Assembly (NCBI RefSeq): GCF_003001995.1
Contig: NZ_PVNB01000007.1
Coordinates: 1-64,000 of the forward strand
Direction: 5' to 3'
Length of the DNA stretch: 64,000 nt
Source of the DNA: Orenia metallireducens
GTDB taxonomy: Bacteria; Bacillota; Halanaerobiia; Halobacteroidales; Halobacteroidaceae
Part shown: in pieces, positions 18,897 through 28,135 of the stretch
Layout of the letters: each line of letters opens with the position of its first letter
How positions within the stretch are numbered: position 1 is the stretch's first letter
Notes under the pieces: model-generated
Seen by the model: only the letters and a program-made list of their open reading frames with translations
Database searches by the model: none
What the model was told of the DNA's origin: nothing
Position numbers and translations under genes: made by a program

Positions 18897-19037
18897 ATAG
18901 CCACTAGCTACTGGCTACTAGCCTCTAGCTTTATAAGTTCTTAGCTAATAGCAGATTTATCACGGAGGGTTTATGATTTTCAAACCCGTAGGAGAGGCCA
19001 GAAGCTAGTAGCTAAAGTGTCGCAATATATCCATTAA
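18897..19037. repeat. Word-shuffled hairpin (CTAGCTACTGG type) with AAAGTGTCGCAATAT end
   Basis: The left arm ~18903-18932 consists of CTAGCTACTGGCTACTAG words, and the right arm ends near 19013 with GAAGCTAGTAGCT. The interior holds ATCACGGAGGGTTT...AAACCCGTAG, a small hairpin whose words recur at ~25594-25620. The element ends with AAAGTGTCGCAATAT (19015-19029) and CCATTAA. Confidence 0.75.
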
Positions 19038-19085
19038 GTCTCAATCTTTACATCCATATTCACTGCTGACTACTAAATTATAATA

Positions 19086-20741
19086 TCAATTCATCATCTT
19101 ATAAACTCTCTTAATCTTCTCCTTCAAATCTAGACCTTCCTTACTTCCACCATATCTTCTATTCTCTATATAATCGATGATCTCATAAATATCAGCTAAT
19201 AATTCTTCATCATCGATTCTAACTGATAGTTCTGCCTTAGAGTTAGCCTTAAAACTGATATTATACTTATACTTTATCATTTCGTTGAAGATATGATAAA
19301 TTTCTTCTTCGTCCTTGGTTTTTTTGATCTGTTTATAATATTCCTTTAATCTTTGGTCTTGACTACCTTTGTATCTTTTTATTATTAAATAGACAAGTAC
19401 TAACAGAATCAATAGTCCAATTATAGCCAAAGTTATCTTAAAATAACTCTTCTTTACCTTAAAGATATAATAATCTTCATTATCTTGATTATCAGTATTA
19501 ATTTGGGTTATCTCGATACCCTTTGTTTGGGACTGATTAGTAGAATTGCTACTTGTAGTTAGACTCTGTTGAGCCTGTTTAGCTTGACCCGTAACTTTGA
19601 TAGTTTTTGCTGCTATAGTCCCATATTCATACTCTTTCTTCTCTGGATTGAAGTAAGGTATCTTGATTTCAGGAAGGCTAAGCTCACCACTTTTTTTAGG
19701 AACAAGGATAATATCAAAACTCTTTTCAGCATAGTATTCCATCCCTCTAATCTCTTCTTTCTTATCCTTTTGAGTCTGATAAATCTCAACATCAGAGATG
19801 TCCCCGTTTAATACCTTATCTAGACTATCTAGATTAACATCACCAGATAACTTAATATTTAAGGTAGTGGAATCACCGTAATTCACCTCTTGATCAGCCA
19901 AATTACTATCAAATTGTAAATTACCAACAATTCCTGTGAAATCCTCGGGTTGACCCTCTTGAGGTAAGGGCAAAACCTTAATTGTTTTAGCTTCTGTATT
20001 AAAGTAGGTAGCTTTGGAAGAACTAAAGAAGTCACCTGTATTGATATTTGCTTGGAAAGGGTAACTTGCTATCTCTAAAGTTCCTGTCTTAGTTGGTGTT
20101 AAGATAACCTGTCCAACCTCATACTTGATATACTTTTTACCATCAAGATAGACATAATTGGCCTTTAATTGGTCTTTGGATTTAGGCTGACTGATAAAAT
20201 CATTGAAGTTAAACTGATCTAAGAAACCATAGTTATCAAGATTATAGCGAGTAAAAAGGTCATATTTTAAGATAACCTTCTGACCAAAATAAATCTTATC
20301 TTTAGATAGAGTCGTTCTAATAAAGATATTGCTATTCTCATGATTTGGACTAGTTTTTCTTTTAGTAACCTTGATCTCTAATTTATTAGTTCTATAGGTC
20401 TTTCCTTTGTATTCAACTACCCCTTGTAGGCTAAACTCACCTACCTCTTTAGGCATAATTACATAATGATATTGCCTACTATAACTTCTCTTCATATTGA
20501 TAATAGTTGTTTGAGTACCAGATTTCTGAGATAGAACTTGAAAATCATCTAATCCTTCTACTTCAATGAGCTCTGCCCCTTTAGCATCCTTTAGTGATAC
20601 TACTAAATTGGTATTTGTTCCTTCTGATAAATAAAGATTATCTATATCTAAACGAAACTCCTCTTCCGCTCCAAAAGCCAGTGCAGAGAAGATTAATAAA
20701 AACAGTAGTGAAGATACTATTACATTGCTTATCCTCTTCAC
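19086..20741 (-). CDS. batD: BatD family protein
   Basis: 551 residues. An N-terminal signal peptide (cleaved near AFGAEE) is followed by beta-sandwich repeats, a transmembrane helix around residues 436-456, and a cytoplasmic helical domain of ~90 residues. The order and the motifs VPKKSGELSLPEI and FQANINTG match BatD/DUF11-like 'oxygen tolerance' proteins. Bat operons were named for aerotolerance in Bacteroides, but the molecular role is unsettled; they are thought to form an envelope complex with MoxR. The start is GTG (20741) after GGGGGTG. It is the last gene of the operon. Confidence 0.85.
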   Translation of the reverse strand: MKRISNVIVSSLLFLLIFSALAFGAEEEFRLDIDNLYLSEGTNTNLVVSLKDAKGAELIEVEGLDDFQVLSQKSGTQTTIINMKRSYSRQYHYVIMPKEVGEFSLQGVVEYKGKTYRTNKLEIKVTKRKTSPNHENSNIFIRTTLSKDKIYFGQKVILKYDLFTRYNLDNYGFLDQFNFNDFISQPKSKDQLKANYVYLDGKKYIKYEVGQVILTPTKTGTLEIASYPFQANINTGDFFSSSKATYFNTEAKTIKVLPLPQEGQPEDFTGIVGNLQFDSNLADQEVNYGDSTTLNIKLSGDVNLDSLDKVLNGDISDVEIYQTQKDKKEEIRGMEYYAEKSFDIILVPKKSGELSLPEIKIPYFNPEKKEYEYGTIAAKTIKVTGQAKQAQQSLTTSSNSTNQSQTKGIEITQINTDNQDNEDYYIFKVKKSYFKITLAIIGLLILLVLVYLIIKRYKGSQDQRLKEYYKQIKKTKDEEEIYHIFNEMIKYKYNISFKANSKAELSVRIDDEELLADIYEIIDYIENRRYGGSKEGLDLKEKIKRVYKMMN

Positions 20742-20767
20742 AATTTCACCCCCGATTTAAATATTAC

Positions 20768-20862
20768 CTGTGAGTAGTAAAAAACAGTGAATGACAAATA
20801 AGGCAAGTCAGTAGTTTTTAATTCTTAACTAATCATTCGTTACTCATCACTTCTCACTGTCC
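20768..20862. repeat. Word-shuffled hairpin between batD and the TPR lipoprotein gene
   Basis: CTGTGAGTAGTAAAAAACAG... pairs imperfectly with ...CATTCGTTACTCATCACTTC. It interrupts the Bat operon. Confidence 0.7.
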
Positions 20863-20865
20863 TTA

Positions 20866-21783
20866 TCACCAATCATAATTATCCTCTTGATTATCTCCAG
20901 ACTGCTTCATCTGTTGATTATTCTTAAGACTATCCTTCTCTTCCTTCTCCAGTGCTTGGAGTATAGTTAATGCTTCCTCTAGCTTTTTTGGGTCTAGCTT
21001 GCCCTCCTGCTGTTGTGGAGTAGCTTCTTGAGCAGAATTTTTCTGTTTATCGTCTGCTTTATTCTCTTTGACCTGACTATCTTCACTAGATTTTTGCTCT
21101 TGTTGGTCTTTCTGTCCTTCTCTTCCATCTGATTTTTTATTATTTTCCTGATTTTGCTTATCCCCTTGATTTTCTTTTTTATTATCTTGATTTTGCTTAT
21201 TATCCTTATTCTGTTCTTCTTTATCTTGAGAGCCCTTCTGACCATCCTGATTCTCTTTCTTCTTTTGACTTTCTTTATTCTCTTGTTCTTTCTTATTATC
21301 TTGTTGATTTTTCTGCTTTTTTTTCAATTTAGTTAATAATTGATCGACATATTCATAGTTAAACTTCAACTTTCTATCATTCATATCTAGTTTAATTGCT
21401 GATTTATAGTTGTGCAAAGACTCTTGATAATTTTTAATCTTCTCAGCTATCTGTTGGCTCTGATCTCCTAACCTCTTATAAGCATTTCCTATGTTCATAT
21501 AAAGATCTTTATCTTTGGCTATTTGATTATAATAAGTTAAAGACTCCTTATATCTCTTCTGCTTATATAAAGCATTGGCTAGATTATAATTTAGCTGCTG
21601 GTTATTGGAATTAACTTTTAATCCTGATCGGTAATGCTTTATAGCTTCCTGATATTTACCCTGATTATAAAGTTGATTCCCTTCTTCTAGCAGCTGAGCT
21701 ATACTCTTTTGCTCCCTGTTGCATCCTGTCAATAAGATTACTATCATTAAAATAAAGATAAAGTAATAAGAGCTTCTCTTCAT
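20866..21783 (-). CDS. TPR lipoprotein of the Bat operon (BatC/BatE-like)
   Basis: 305 residues. The lipobox is LLTGC (residues ~17-21), so it is probably a lipid-anchored envelope protein. Residues ~30-150 hold three TPR units (YNQGKYQEAIKHYRSGL, YKQKRYKESLTYYNQI, and a third). Residues ~155-255 are a low-complexity Gln/Asn/Lys/Glu stretch. The start ATG overlaps the upstream VWA stop by ATGA. In Bat operons TPR proteins sit beside the VWA proteins, as here. Confidence 0.82.
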   Translation of the reverse strand: MKRSSYYFIFILMIVILLTGCNREQKSIAQLLEEGNQLYNQGKYQEAIKHYRSGLKVNSNNQQLNYNLANALYKQKRYKESLTYYNQIAKDKDLYMNIGNAYKRLGDQSQQIAEKIKNYQESLHNYKSAIKLDMNDRKLKFNYEYVDQLLTKLKKKQKNQQDNKKEQENKESQKKKENQDGQKGSQDKEEQNKDNKQNQDNKKENQGDKQNQENNKKSDGREGQKDQQEQKSSEDSQVKENKADDKQKNSAQEATPQQQEGKLDPKKLEEALTILQALEKEEKDSLKNNQQMKQSGDNQEDNYDW

Positions 21784-22757
21784 TTAAGCCCCCTCCATTC
21801 AGGTAAAAGATATCCTACTAAGAATAAGAATAGACCAGTGGCTAAGAAATACTGATATATCTTAGTAAACTTCTTCACCTTATCCTTACTGTATTTATCC
21901 CTTTTTAATTTGGATATGTCATCAATCAACTGTCCAATCTCACCACCGGTTAAAGAAGCAAGATAGAACTTCCCTCCTCCATTCTCAGCAATCTTCTTTA
22001 AGGAAGCGATATTCAATTTAGAGTTGACATACTTGCCTGCTTGATTTCTCTTATAGCCGACTTTAGTTCCCTGACTATCATATGCAGGAATTAATGCCCC
22101 TTCTTTACTACCTACACCTACTGTATATACCTTCACCTCTTCTAGACCCTTAGCTACCTCTATTCCAGATTGGTTGTGCTCCTCCCCATCACTAAAGATA
22201 ACTACAACTTTATCACCCTTAGCCGATTCGTCAAAAGACTCTTTAGCTAACTTTAGGGCAGCAGCAATATTTGTTCCTCCTCCAGCAATCAGATCAGTAT
22301 CGATTACCTCTAAAAACATCTTTGCTAGATCATAATCATCAGTTAAAGGCATCTGGACATAAGAGTCTGAGGAGAAAGGAATCAAACCAATCCGATCTCC
22401 TTCTAGAGAATCGATTAAATTCTCTATACTCTTTTTGCTCCTTGCCAACCTATTTGGTTTGATATCCTCAGCTAACATACTCTTAGAGGTATCGACTAAG
22501 ATGTATAGATCTAAGCCTGATCGTTCGACCTCTTGATACCCCTTAAGAATCTGAGGACCTAATAGAGAAAAGGCTATCAATATAATCCCCAAGGTCATTA
22601 AGGTAGGTTTAATTACCTTAAACCTATAATCTATATTAAAAGACAAGGCTTTAATAATTGAATTACGCTTCTGATAGGCCAAAATTAAAGTTATAAGTAC
22701 TAAAATTGGAATTAAAAAAAATATATAATTATGTGTATTACTAAACTCCACCTTCAA
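21780..22757 (-). CDS. batB: VWA domain membrane protein (BatB-like)
   Basis: 325 residues. Two N-terminal transmembrane helices (residues ~10-28 and 50-70), a von Willebrand A domain with the MIDAS motif DTSKS (residues ~89-93) and a C-terminal helix near residue 300. It resembles BatB/YfbK-type proteins anchored with the VWA domain outside the membrane. The start is a TTG after GGGGGTGAG. A paralogue lies upstream (22873-23847), separated by a hairpin element. Confidence 0.85.
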   Translation of the reverse strand: MKVEFSNTHNYIFFLIPILVLITLILAYQKRNSIIKALSFNIDYRFKVIKPTLMTLGIILIAFSLLGPQILKGYQEVERSGLDLYILVDTSKSMLAEDIKPNRLARSKKSIENLIDSLEGDRIGLIPFSSDSYVQMPLTDDYDLAKMFLEVIDTDLIAGGGTNIAAALKLAKESFDESAKGDKVVVIFSDGEEHNQSGIEVAKGLEEVKVYTVGVGSKEGALIPAYDSQGTKVGYKRNQAGKYVNSKLNIASLKKIAENGGGKFYLASLTGGEIGQLIDDISKLKRDKYSKDKVKKFTKIYQYFLATGLFLFLVGYLLPEWRGLK

Positions 22758-22775
22758 CTCACCCCCAAATTAAAG

Positions 22776-22872
22776 CAATGTACAATTTACAATTAACAAT
22801 TGATAATTAAAACTATCAAAATATTTTAAGAACTTAATCTTTTAATTGTACATTATCAATTGTAAATTATAG
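22776..22872. repeat. Word-shuffled hairpin (ACAATTTACAATTAAC type)
   Basis: Left arm 22776-22812 and right arm 22840-22872 consist of AATTGTA/TACAATT words and pair imperfectly. It interrupts the Bat operon between the two VWA genes and abuts the batA stop codon. Confidence 0.75.
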
Positions 22873-23847
22873 TCACGGTATTTTAACAAAGAGATACTTC
22901 TCTAAAAAGACCCCAACTAAAAGGAGTAATAGTCCCCATTTAATAAACCCAAAAGCCAATTCCCTATATTCAAAATAATTATTAACATCAAATTTTGTCT
23001 TTTCAAGCTGGTCAATTCTATCAAATATCTCCTTTAAAGCATTGGGATCCTTAGCTCTAAAGTACTCTCCCTGAGTATCTGTAGCAATCTGCTTTAATAG
23101 CTTTTCATCTAAACCACCACGATAGGTCTGATATCTTATTTGACCAAAAAAGTCTTTTCCAACAGGTATCTTAGTGATATCACTGCCTACCCCAACGGTA
23201 TAGATCTTAATCCCCATATCCTTAGCTAACTGGGTTGCTGTCTTGGGATTAACCTTTCCTGCATTATTCTCACCATCGGTCACTAGGATGATGACCTTAG
23301 ATTTGGCATTACTCTTCTTGAGACGATTAATCCCAACAGAAATCCCCATCCCAATGGCAGTTCCATCTCTATTAACATCCTCTGTACTTGTCCTTGCTAA
23401 AGTCTCTTTTAAGATATTATGATCTAAGGTCAGAGGTATCTTAGTATAAGCTGTACCAGAGAAGATAACCAAAGAGATTCTATCCCCCTCCCTGCCCTCA
23501 ACAAACTTACTAATAGTATCCTTAGCTACACTTAGACGATTTGGATCAAAATCTATCGACTTCATGCTCCCCGAAACATCTAAAGCTACTACAATATCTA
23601 TCCCTTCTTTTTTGATATTGCTAAGCTCTTTTCCAGACTGAGGACGGGCTAGAGCAACTACCAATAAAATAACTCCAGCTAAGATTAGATACCTGCCAAA
23701 CTTATGCTTAATTGTCTTCTTCAACCCTGCTTCTTTTAACAGAGCTATACTTGAAAACCCTATACTCTTACTCCTTCTCTTCTTCAAAAAAAGATAGATA
23801 AATATCGGAATCAAAAATAAAAGATACCAGTGCAAGAATCTAAACAT
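22873..23847 (-). CDS. batA: VWA domain membrane protein (BatA-like)
   Basis: 324 residues. N-terminal helices at ~7-22 and 53-70, MIDAS motif DVSGS (residues ~88-92), TDGENNAG, and a C-terminal helix at ~300-320. It matches BatA. It overlaps the upstream gene by eight bases, indicating cotranscription and coupling. Confidence 0.88.
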   Translation of the reverse strand: MFRFLHWYLLFLIPIFIYLFLKKRRSKSIGFSSIALLKEAGLKKTIKHKFGRYLILAGVILLVVALARPQSGKELSNIKKEGIDIVVALDVSGSMKSIDFDPNRLSVAKDTISKFVEGREGDRISLVIFSGTAYTKIPLTLDHNILKETLARTSTEDVNRDGTAIGMGISVGINRLKKSNAKSKVIILVTDGENNAGKVNPKTATQLAKDMGIKIYTVGVGSDITKIPVGKDFFGQIRYQTYRGGLDEKLLKQIATDTQGEYFRAKDPNALKEIFDRIDQLEKTKFDVNNYFEYRELAFGFIKWGLLLLLVGVFLEKYLFVKIP

Positions 23848-24637
23848 AATTCACACCTTCTTTACTTGCTTCTATCAAATCGACTATTCTAATCAACTCT
23901 TCACGCTTCTCTTTCTTCTTTTCTAAGCTGACCTCCTTGCCTCTATACTTGCAGATATCAACAAAGCTCAACCATTCTTTAATCTGATTTAAATAATCAT
24001 CTAATTGGGGAATATAATTTATCTCTGCAATAATTTCATTAGAGGTCTTACCTATAATTTTACGATTGAAGGTCTGTTCTAAATAATCCTTAAAAGCAAG
24101 GGTTAAATAGACAAAATAATTATCATCCTCTAGCTTAATCTCCTCTATCTTAGTTCTAAACTGACTATAAACACTCAACTCTTTTCTACTTCTATTGCTA
24201 AATATCTTTCTTAAACGCAAAAATGATAATAATGCAATCACAGCCACCATCACAACTAACAGCTTATACATAGGAAGCATCTTATCGACCTCCTTAGCCT
24301 CTAAATCACCTTTAAAGATATCCTGGCGATCGATCTCATCCAAAGTAGATGCTACTTGAATCTTCAACTGCCTATCACCTAGCTTGACAATCTTCTTACC
24401 TGCTTCAAAGCTCCTAATCGCTATTTTGTATCCTGAATCTATCTTTTCTAAGCTCTCTATCTCAAAATCTTTAAAGCTATCTCTAATCTCTGCTTGGGAT
24501 AGATCGGTCTTAGCTATCTCTAATTGAATCAAATCGCCGATATGAATAGCTCTACTTTCAGCATATACATAACTATTAACTAAAACTAACCCAGCTAAGA
24601 GCACAGCTAATAAAATAAAATTTCTTCTCATTCTCAT
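23840..24637 (-). CDS. Single-pass membrane protein of the Bat operon
   Basis: 265 residues. Signal peptide (residues 1-26), an extracytoplasmic beta-rich domain to ~125, one transmembrane helix (~126-143) and a cytoplasmic helical domain. The layout and operon place recall the small DUF4381-type proteins of Bat operons, and the C-terminal domain resembles that of BatD, but similarity is weak. It overlaps DUF58 by four bases (ATGA) and batA by eight. Confidence 0.7.
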   Translation of the reverse strand: MRMRRNFILLAVLLAGLVLVNSYVYAESRAIHIGDLIQLEIAKTDLSQAEIRDSFKDFEIESLEKIDSGYKIAIRSFEAGKKIVKLGDRQLKIQVASTLDEIDRQDIFKGDLEAKEVDKMLPMYKLLVVMVAVIALLSFLRLRKIFSNRSRKELSVYSQFRTKIEEIKLEDDNYFVYLTLAFKDYLEQTFNRKIIGKTSNEIIAEINYIPQLDDYLNQIKEWLSFVDICKYRGKEVSLEKKKEKREELIRIVDLIEASKEGVNYV

Positions 24638-25437
24638 CTCATTCTCCTTTTAAAGAATAGCATTAATGCTTTCACAAAATCTTCATCAGTATAGATATTA
24701 AGTAAATTCCTAACTGGTAATTTAATAGTAGATTCCAGCTCAGTTCTACCCTGTAAATTATCTAAAACAATAGTCTCACCAGTCTCTAAATCTTCAAATT
24801 CAAAGATAGCACCCTTTGGTAGACTCTCTTCTCCTTTATCGATAACTCTAATTAAAACTAGATCATGCTTCTTATCAGCTATCTTTAACTCCTTCTCATA
24901 ATCCTTATCAAGAAAATCAGAGATTAAAAAAACTATACTCCGCTTCTTCTCTACTCTATTGAAATACTGTAGAGCCTTTTTAATAGCTGTACCTTGATTA
25001 TTAGGTTGAAAACTTAAAATCTCCTCAATAATAGATAAGACATGCCTCTTCCCCTTTTTAGACGGAATCAGCTTCTCCACCTTATCAGTAAATAGAATGC
25101 TACCTACCTTATCATTATTCTTCACTGCCGAAAAGGCAAGAGTAGCACCAATCTCAGCTATAATATCCTTCTTCTTAGCAAAACTATTAGAGCGGGACAT
25201 ATCTATTAAGAGAAACATATTCAGCTCCCGTTCTTCATGAAACTTCTTGATATAGGCCTTGTTCTGGCGAGCCGTTACATTCCAATCTATACTTCTAATC
25301 TCATCACCAGGATAATACTCCCTGATCTCATCAAACTCCATCCCCTTGCCTTGAAAGGCAGAGCGATACTCTCCAGAAAATATCTCCTCAATAATTCTAT
25401 TAGATTTAATCTCTATCCTTCTTATCTTTTTAATCAA
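24634..25437 (-). CDS. DUF58 domain protein of the Bat operon
   Basis: At least 267 residues. The DUF58 signatures FSGEYRSAFQGKGMEFDEIREYYPGDEIRSIDW and VTARQ are present, with a degenerate VWA MIDAS (LIDMSRS). It is a cytoplasmic partner of MoxR/VWA systems. The TTG at 25437 is the first canonical start, but it is 24 bases from the only good ribosome site (GGAGG, 25466-25462). The frame continues upstream through GTT-TCT-AAA-GAT to ATT (25455) or ATC (25452), and family members usually begin ...SKDLIKKIRRIEI. The true start is therefore probably a non-canonical ATT or ATC at 25455/25452. Confidence 0.88.
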   Translation of the reverse strand: MIKKIRRIEIKSNRIIEEIFSGEYRSAFQGKGMEFDEIREYYPGDEIRSIDWNVTARQNKAYIKKFHEERELNMFLLIDMSRSNSFAKKKDIIAEIGATLAFSAVKNNDKVGSILFTDKVEKLIPSKKGKRHVLSIIEEILSFQPNNQGTAIKKALQYFNRVEKKRSIVFLISDFLDKDYEKELKIADKKHDLVLIRVIDKGEESLPKGAIFEFEDLETGETIVLDNLQGRTELESTIKLPVRNLLNIYTDEDFVKALMLFFKRRMR

Positions 25438-25469
25438 ATCTTTAGAAACGATAATAATTCACCTCCTAA

Positions 25470-25669
25470 AGTTCAGTGATAAGTAACGGGTAACGAGTGA
25501 CCAGTAAAACAATAATTATTATCAAATTTCTTCCTTCGAGTTCTTCGAACTCTTCGTGAGGAGAAATAAAGCTTCATGTTTCTGAGAAACTTTATAATCA
25601 CGGAGAGCTTCTCAAAACTCATAGAGAAAAATTTCCGACCGAATTTTTCCAATCCACTCTTCACTGTTT
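25470..25669. repeat. Composite intergenic repeat in the Bat operon
   Basis: The 233-base gap between DUF58 and moxR holds AGTGATAAGTAACGGGTAACG words at 25476-25500, an inverted TTCGAGTTCTTCGAACTC hairpin near 25535-25552, the ATCACGGAG module shared with the 18.9-kb element, and a weak right arm (CACTCTTCACTG) near 25653. The short reading frame inside it (25473-25664) has no ribosome site and is not counted as a gene. Confidence 0.6.
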
Positions 25670-26638
25670 CTATGGTAATCTTACATTATCCAAAATATCA
25701 GCAATTATATCCTCTTCACTGATCTCCTCAGCCTCTGCTTCATAGCTAAGTAAGATTCTATGACGCAAGACATCATAAACTACTGCTTTAATATCATCAG
25801 GTATTACATAAGCTCTGCCTTCTAAGAAGGCTCGCCCCTTAGCTGCTAAAATTAAATTAATAGAAGCCCTTGGCGATGCTCCACAAGCTATGTATTCATT
25901 CTCTTCTCTAGTCTTAAAGATAATATCAAGAACATAGTCCTTTAGGTTCTCATCAACATAGATATCTCTGACTATCTCTCTAATCTCAAAGATACTATCT
26001 CTACTTAACAGTCTATTTATCTGAATATCTTCCAATCTTCCTTGCTCAGTTATTAAGTCAATAACCTTCTTCTCCTCAGCTTTACTTGGATAACCTACCT
26101 TTAACTTCATCATAAATCTATCCTGTTGAGCCTCTGGCAAAGGATAAGTTCCCTGCTGTTCTAATGGGTTTTGTGTAGCCAATACCAAAAAAGGTCTATC
26201 TAACAGATAAGTCTTCTCACCAATAGTAACCTGCTTTTCTTGCATAGCCTCCAATAAAGCCGACTGTACCTTTGCTGGTGCCCGGTTAATCTCATCAGCA
26301 AGGATAATATTAGCAAAGATTGGACCTTTTTTGGTCACAAACTCTCCTGTATGCTGTTTATAGATCTCTGTCCCCAAAATATCTGCTGGTAATAAATCTG
26401 GAGTAAACTGTATCCTTTTAAAATCAACCCCCAAAACCTTAGCGCAGGTGTTGACTGTCAGTGATTTAGCCAAACCTGGTACACCTTCTAATAATATATG
26501 ACCACCAGTAAAGATTCCAATTAAGATTCTTTCAACCATATAATCTTGTCCTACTACTGATTTTGCTATCTCTTGCTTGACTAAACTGATTAACTCCTTC
26601 TTCTTAGCAACCTTCATTTCTAGCTGTGCAATATCCAT
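25670..26638 (-). CDS. MoxR family AAA+ ATPase
   Basis: About 322 residues from MDIAQLEM. Walker A is in HILLEGVPGLAKS, Walker B ILADEINRAP and sensor-1 LATQNPLEQQGTYPLPEAQQDRF. MoxR ATPases act with VWA proteins as a chaperone pair. The ATG at 26638 follows AAGGAGG by 12 bases; the longer TTG start at 26662 would place the ribosome site inside the gene. It is the first gene of the Bat operon (moxR-DUF58-membrane protein-batA-batB-TPR-batD). Confidence 0.95.
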   Translation of the reverse strand: MDIAQLEMKVAKKKELISLVKQEIAKSVVGQDYMVERILIGIFTGGHILLEGVPGLAKSLTVNTCAKVLGVDFKRIQFTPDLLPADILGTEIYKQHTGEFVTKKGPIFANIILADEINRAPAKVQSALLEAMQEKQVTIGEKTYLLDRPFLVLATQNPLEQQGTYPLPEAQQDRFMMKLKVGYPSKAEEKKVIDLITEQGRLEDIQINRLLSRDSIFEIREIVRDIYVDENLKDYVLDIIFKTREENEYIACGASPRASINLILAAKGRAFLEGRAYVIPDDIKAVVYDVLRHRILLSYEAEAEEISEEDIIADILDNVRLP

Positions 26639-26673
26639 ATCTAAAAACAACCTCCTTAACAATTATAGCTTTA

Positions 26674-26717
26674 TTATAAAAAATAGCCCAATTAATATCA
26701 ATTAAATGAGCTATTTT
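26674..26717 (-). terminator. Terminator-like hairpin in the moxR leader
   Basis: On the minus strand AAATAGCTCATTTAATTGAT... pairs with ATCAATTGGGCTATTT-type sequence and ends in a T-run, about 35 bases before the moxR start. It could stop upstream transcription or attenuate the Bat operon. Confidence 0.55.
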
Positions 26718-26882
26718 ATAAATTGTACCTTATTATTACATTATAAACCTTAATTTTGACAAAAATATGACGATGTGGATAATTAAAATCAATAACTTCA
26801 CTCCTTGCTTCTGCTTAGAATAAGTGATTATTTATTTAAGTAGCACTTTTTATACTTTCTAACACTGTCATAAAGGCATAGT

Positions 26883-26908
26883 AAAAGTCAGTATTAATAC
26901 TGACTTTT
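26883..26908. terminator. Terminator of the M48 protease gene
   Basis: Perfect 26-bp palindrome AAAAGTCAGTATT/AATACTGACTTTT located 13 bases past the stop codon. Confidence 0.8.
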
Positions 26909-26920
26909 AGATCTAACTTC

Positions 26921-28030
26921 TCATTTTAAATTATAAATTCTTGGGTCCCTTACAAGCTTCCAACCATACTGATCTTTAATTAGATCAATAGCTAATGATA
27001 AATCTTCTTGTTGATTATTATCATCATAAAAGGAGATAGCTACTCTGGCTGTGTTTTCCACTTGATTTCTTAGCTCTAAAGTATACCCAAGCTCCCCAAA
27101 ATTATCTAAACTTATTATCACTATCCTTTCTTCTATCTGCTTTAAATTCTTATTATTCTTAAGTTGATTTAAAGACCTATTCCCTTGAACTTTATTCCAG
27201 TAACTTCCATAAACCATCTCTAAATTATCACTTAATATCCCTTGAGCCAAAGCCCTGGCAGTAGCAATCGGTGAATAATATAACTCTTTGGCATCCTTAA
27301 AGCTCTTAACCAAGTCCTTTAAATAATCTACTCTATTATCTAAATTAGGATGGCTAGAAAACAGCTCTCCTAATCTAGTATCATTACTACCACCTTCTTT
27401 AAGAATATACATTAGCTCTATAGCACCATAAGAGTCATAGCCAGCCCTTTCACTTAAAGATACTGAATATTCATCAGCATCCCTTTCCTGTTCTCGACTA
27501 TAACCTTTTTCCAATAAATTAAGTCCAATATTTCCTGCCACATCTAAAATCCCTTCATATCTATTACCCTTGGTAAAGGTCTCAAAAAGTACTCCACCTA
27601 CCTGTAAGCCTTGAATTAGATTAATACTCTCCTCTATATCATTATTGACACCATGGCCTAACTCATGGGCGATAACTGCTGCTAACTGATTATCATCTTT
27701 TAAGCGATCTACTAGCCCTTTAAAGAGTACTAAGTTCCCATCACCAAGATAAGCTGCATTTAATACAGGTGCATCGACAATATATAACTTGAAGTTCAAG
27801 TCTCGAGCATCTTTGGCAGCCTCTGCAGACAGTCTATCAAAGATATTATAAATCCGATTTCTAGCTGTTGCTTCTAAATAAGCAAGCCCATACTCTTCTT
27901 GATACTTGACCAAGTTCTTCTTTGCAATCTCCTTCTCCAAATCTGAAACCGCATCTGCTGGTAGATTTATCAAAAATAGAGCTGATATTATAAATAATAT
28001 AGTGGAAAAGCTCTTACTATATTTTAACAT
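26921..28030 (-). CDS. M48 family metalloprotease, exported
   Basis: 369 residues. An N-terminal signal peptide or anchor (residues 8-27) precedes the protease domain. Zinc motif HELGH lies in AAVIAHELGHGVN and the third ligand in SREQERDADEYS. The C-terminal ~120 residues form a separate beta-rich domain. Exported M48 proteases such as BepA and LoiP handle envelope protein quality control. The diderm context fits, but BepA's TPR domain is absent, so the exact subgroup is open. A GGAGTGG ribosome site precedes ATG 28030. Confidence 0.88.
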   Translation of the reverse strand: MLKYSKSFSTILFIISALFLINLPADAVSDLEKEIAKKNLVKYQEEYGLAYLEATARNRIYNIFDRLSAEAAKDARDLNFKLYIVDAPVLNAAYLGDGNLVLFKGLVDRLKDDNQLAAVIAHELGHGVNNDIEESINLIQGLQVGGVLFETFTKGNRYEGILDVAGNIGLNLLEKGYSREQERDADEYSVSLSERAGYDSYGAIELMYILKEGGSNDTRLGELFSSHPNLDNRVDYLKDLVKSFKDAKELYYSPIATARALAQGILSDNLEMVYGSYWNKVQGNRSLNQLKNNKNLKQIEERIVIISLDNFGELGYTLELRNQVENTARVAISFYDDNNQQEDLSLAIDLIKDQYGWKLVRDPRIYNLK

Positions 28031-28135
28031 TTAACCACTCCTACCTCTAATTCTTACTTAAAAATTTTAGGAAATTAATTATATAAATACTGATAACCAA
28101 GCCTAAAGTGAAACTTGTAGTATTTTTATGTTTTT

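Noticed and set aside
21154-21336. Plus-strand Leu/Ile-rich ORF opposite the TPR lipoprotein gene
   Set aside because: It is the antisense of the Gln/Asn/Lys-rich stretch, which always gives hydrophobic antisense; no ribosome site.
25473-25664. 63-residue minus-strand ORF between DUF58 and moxR
   Set aside because: It lies entirely in composite repeat DNA, has no ribosome site and shows an unnatural Arg/Lys/Phe composition.
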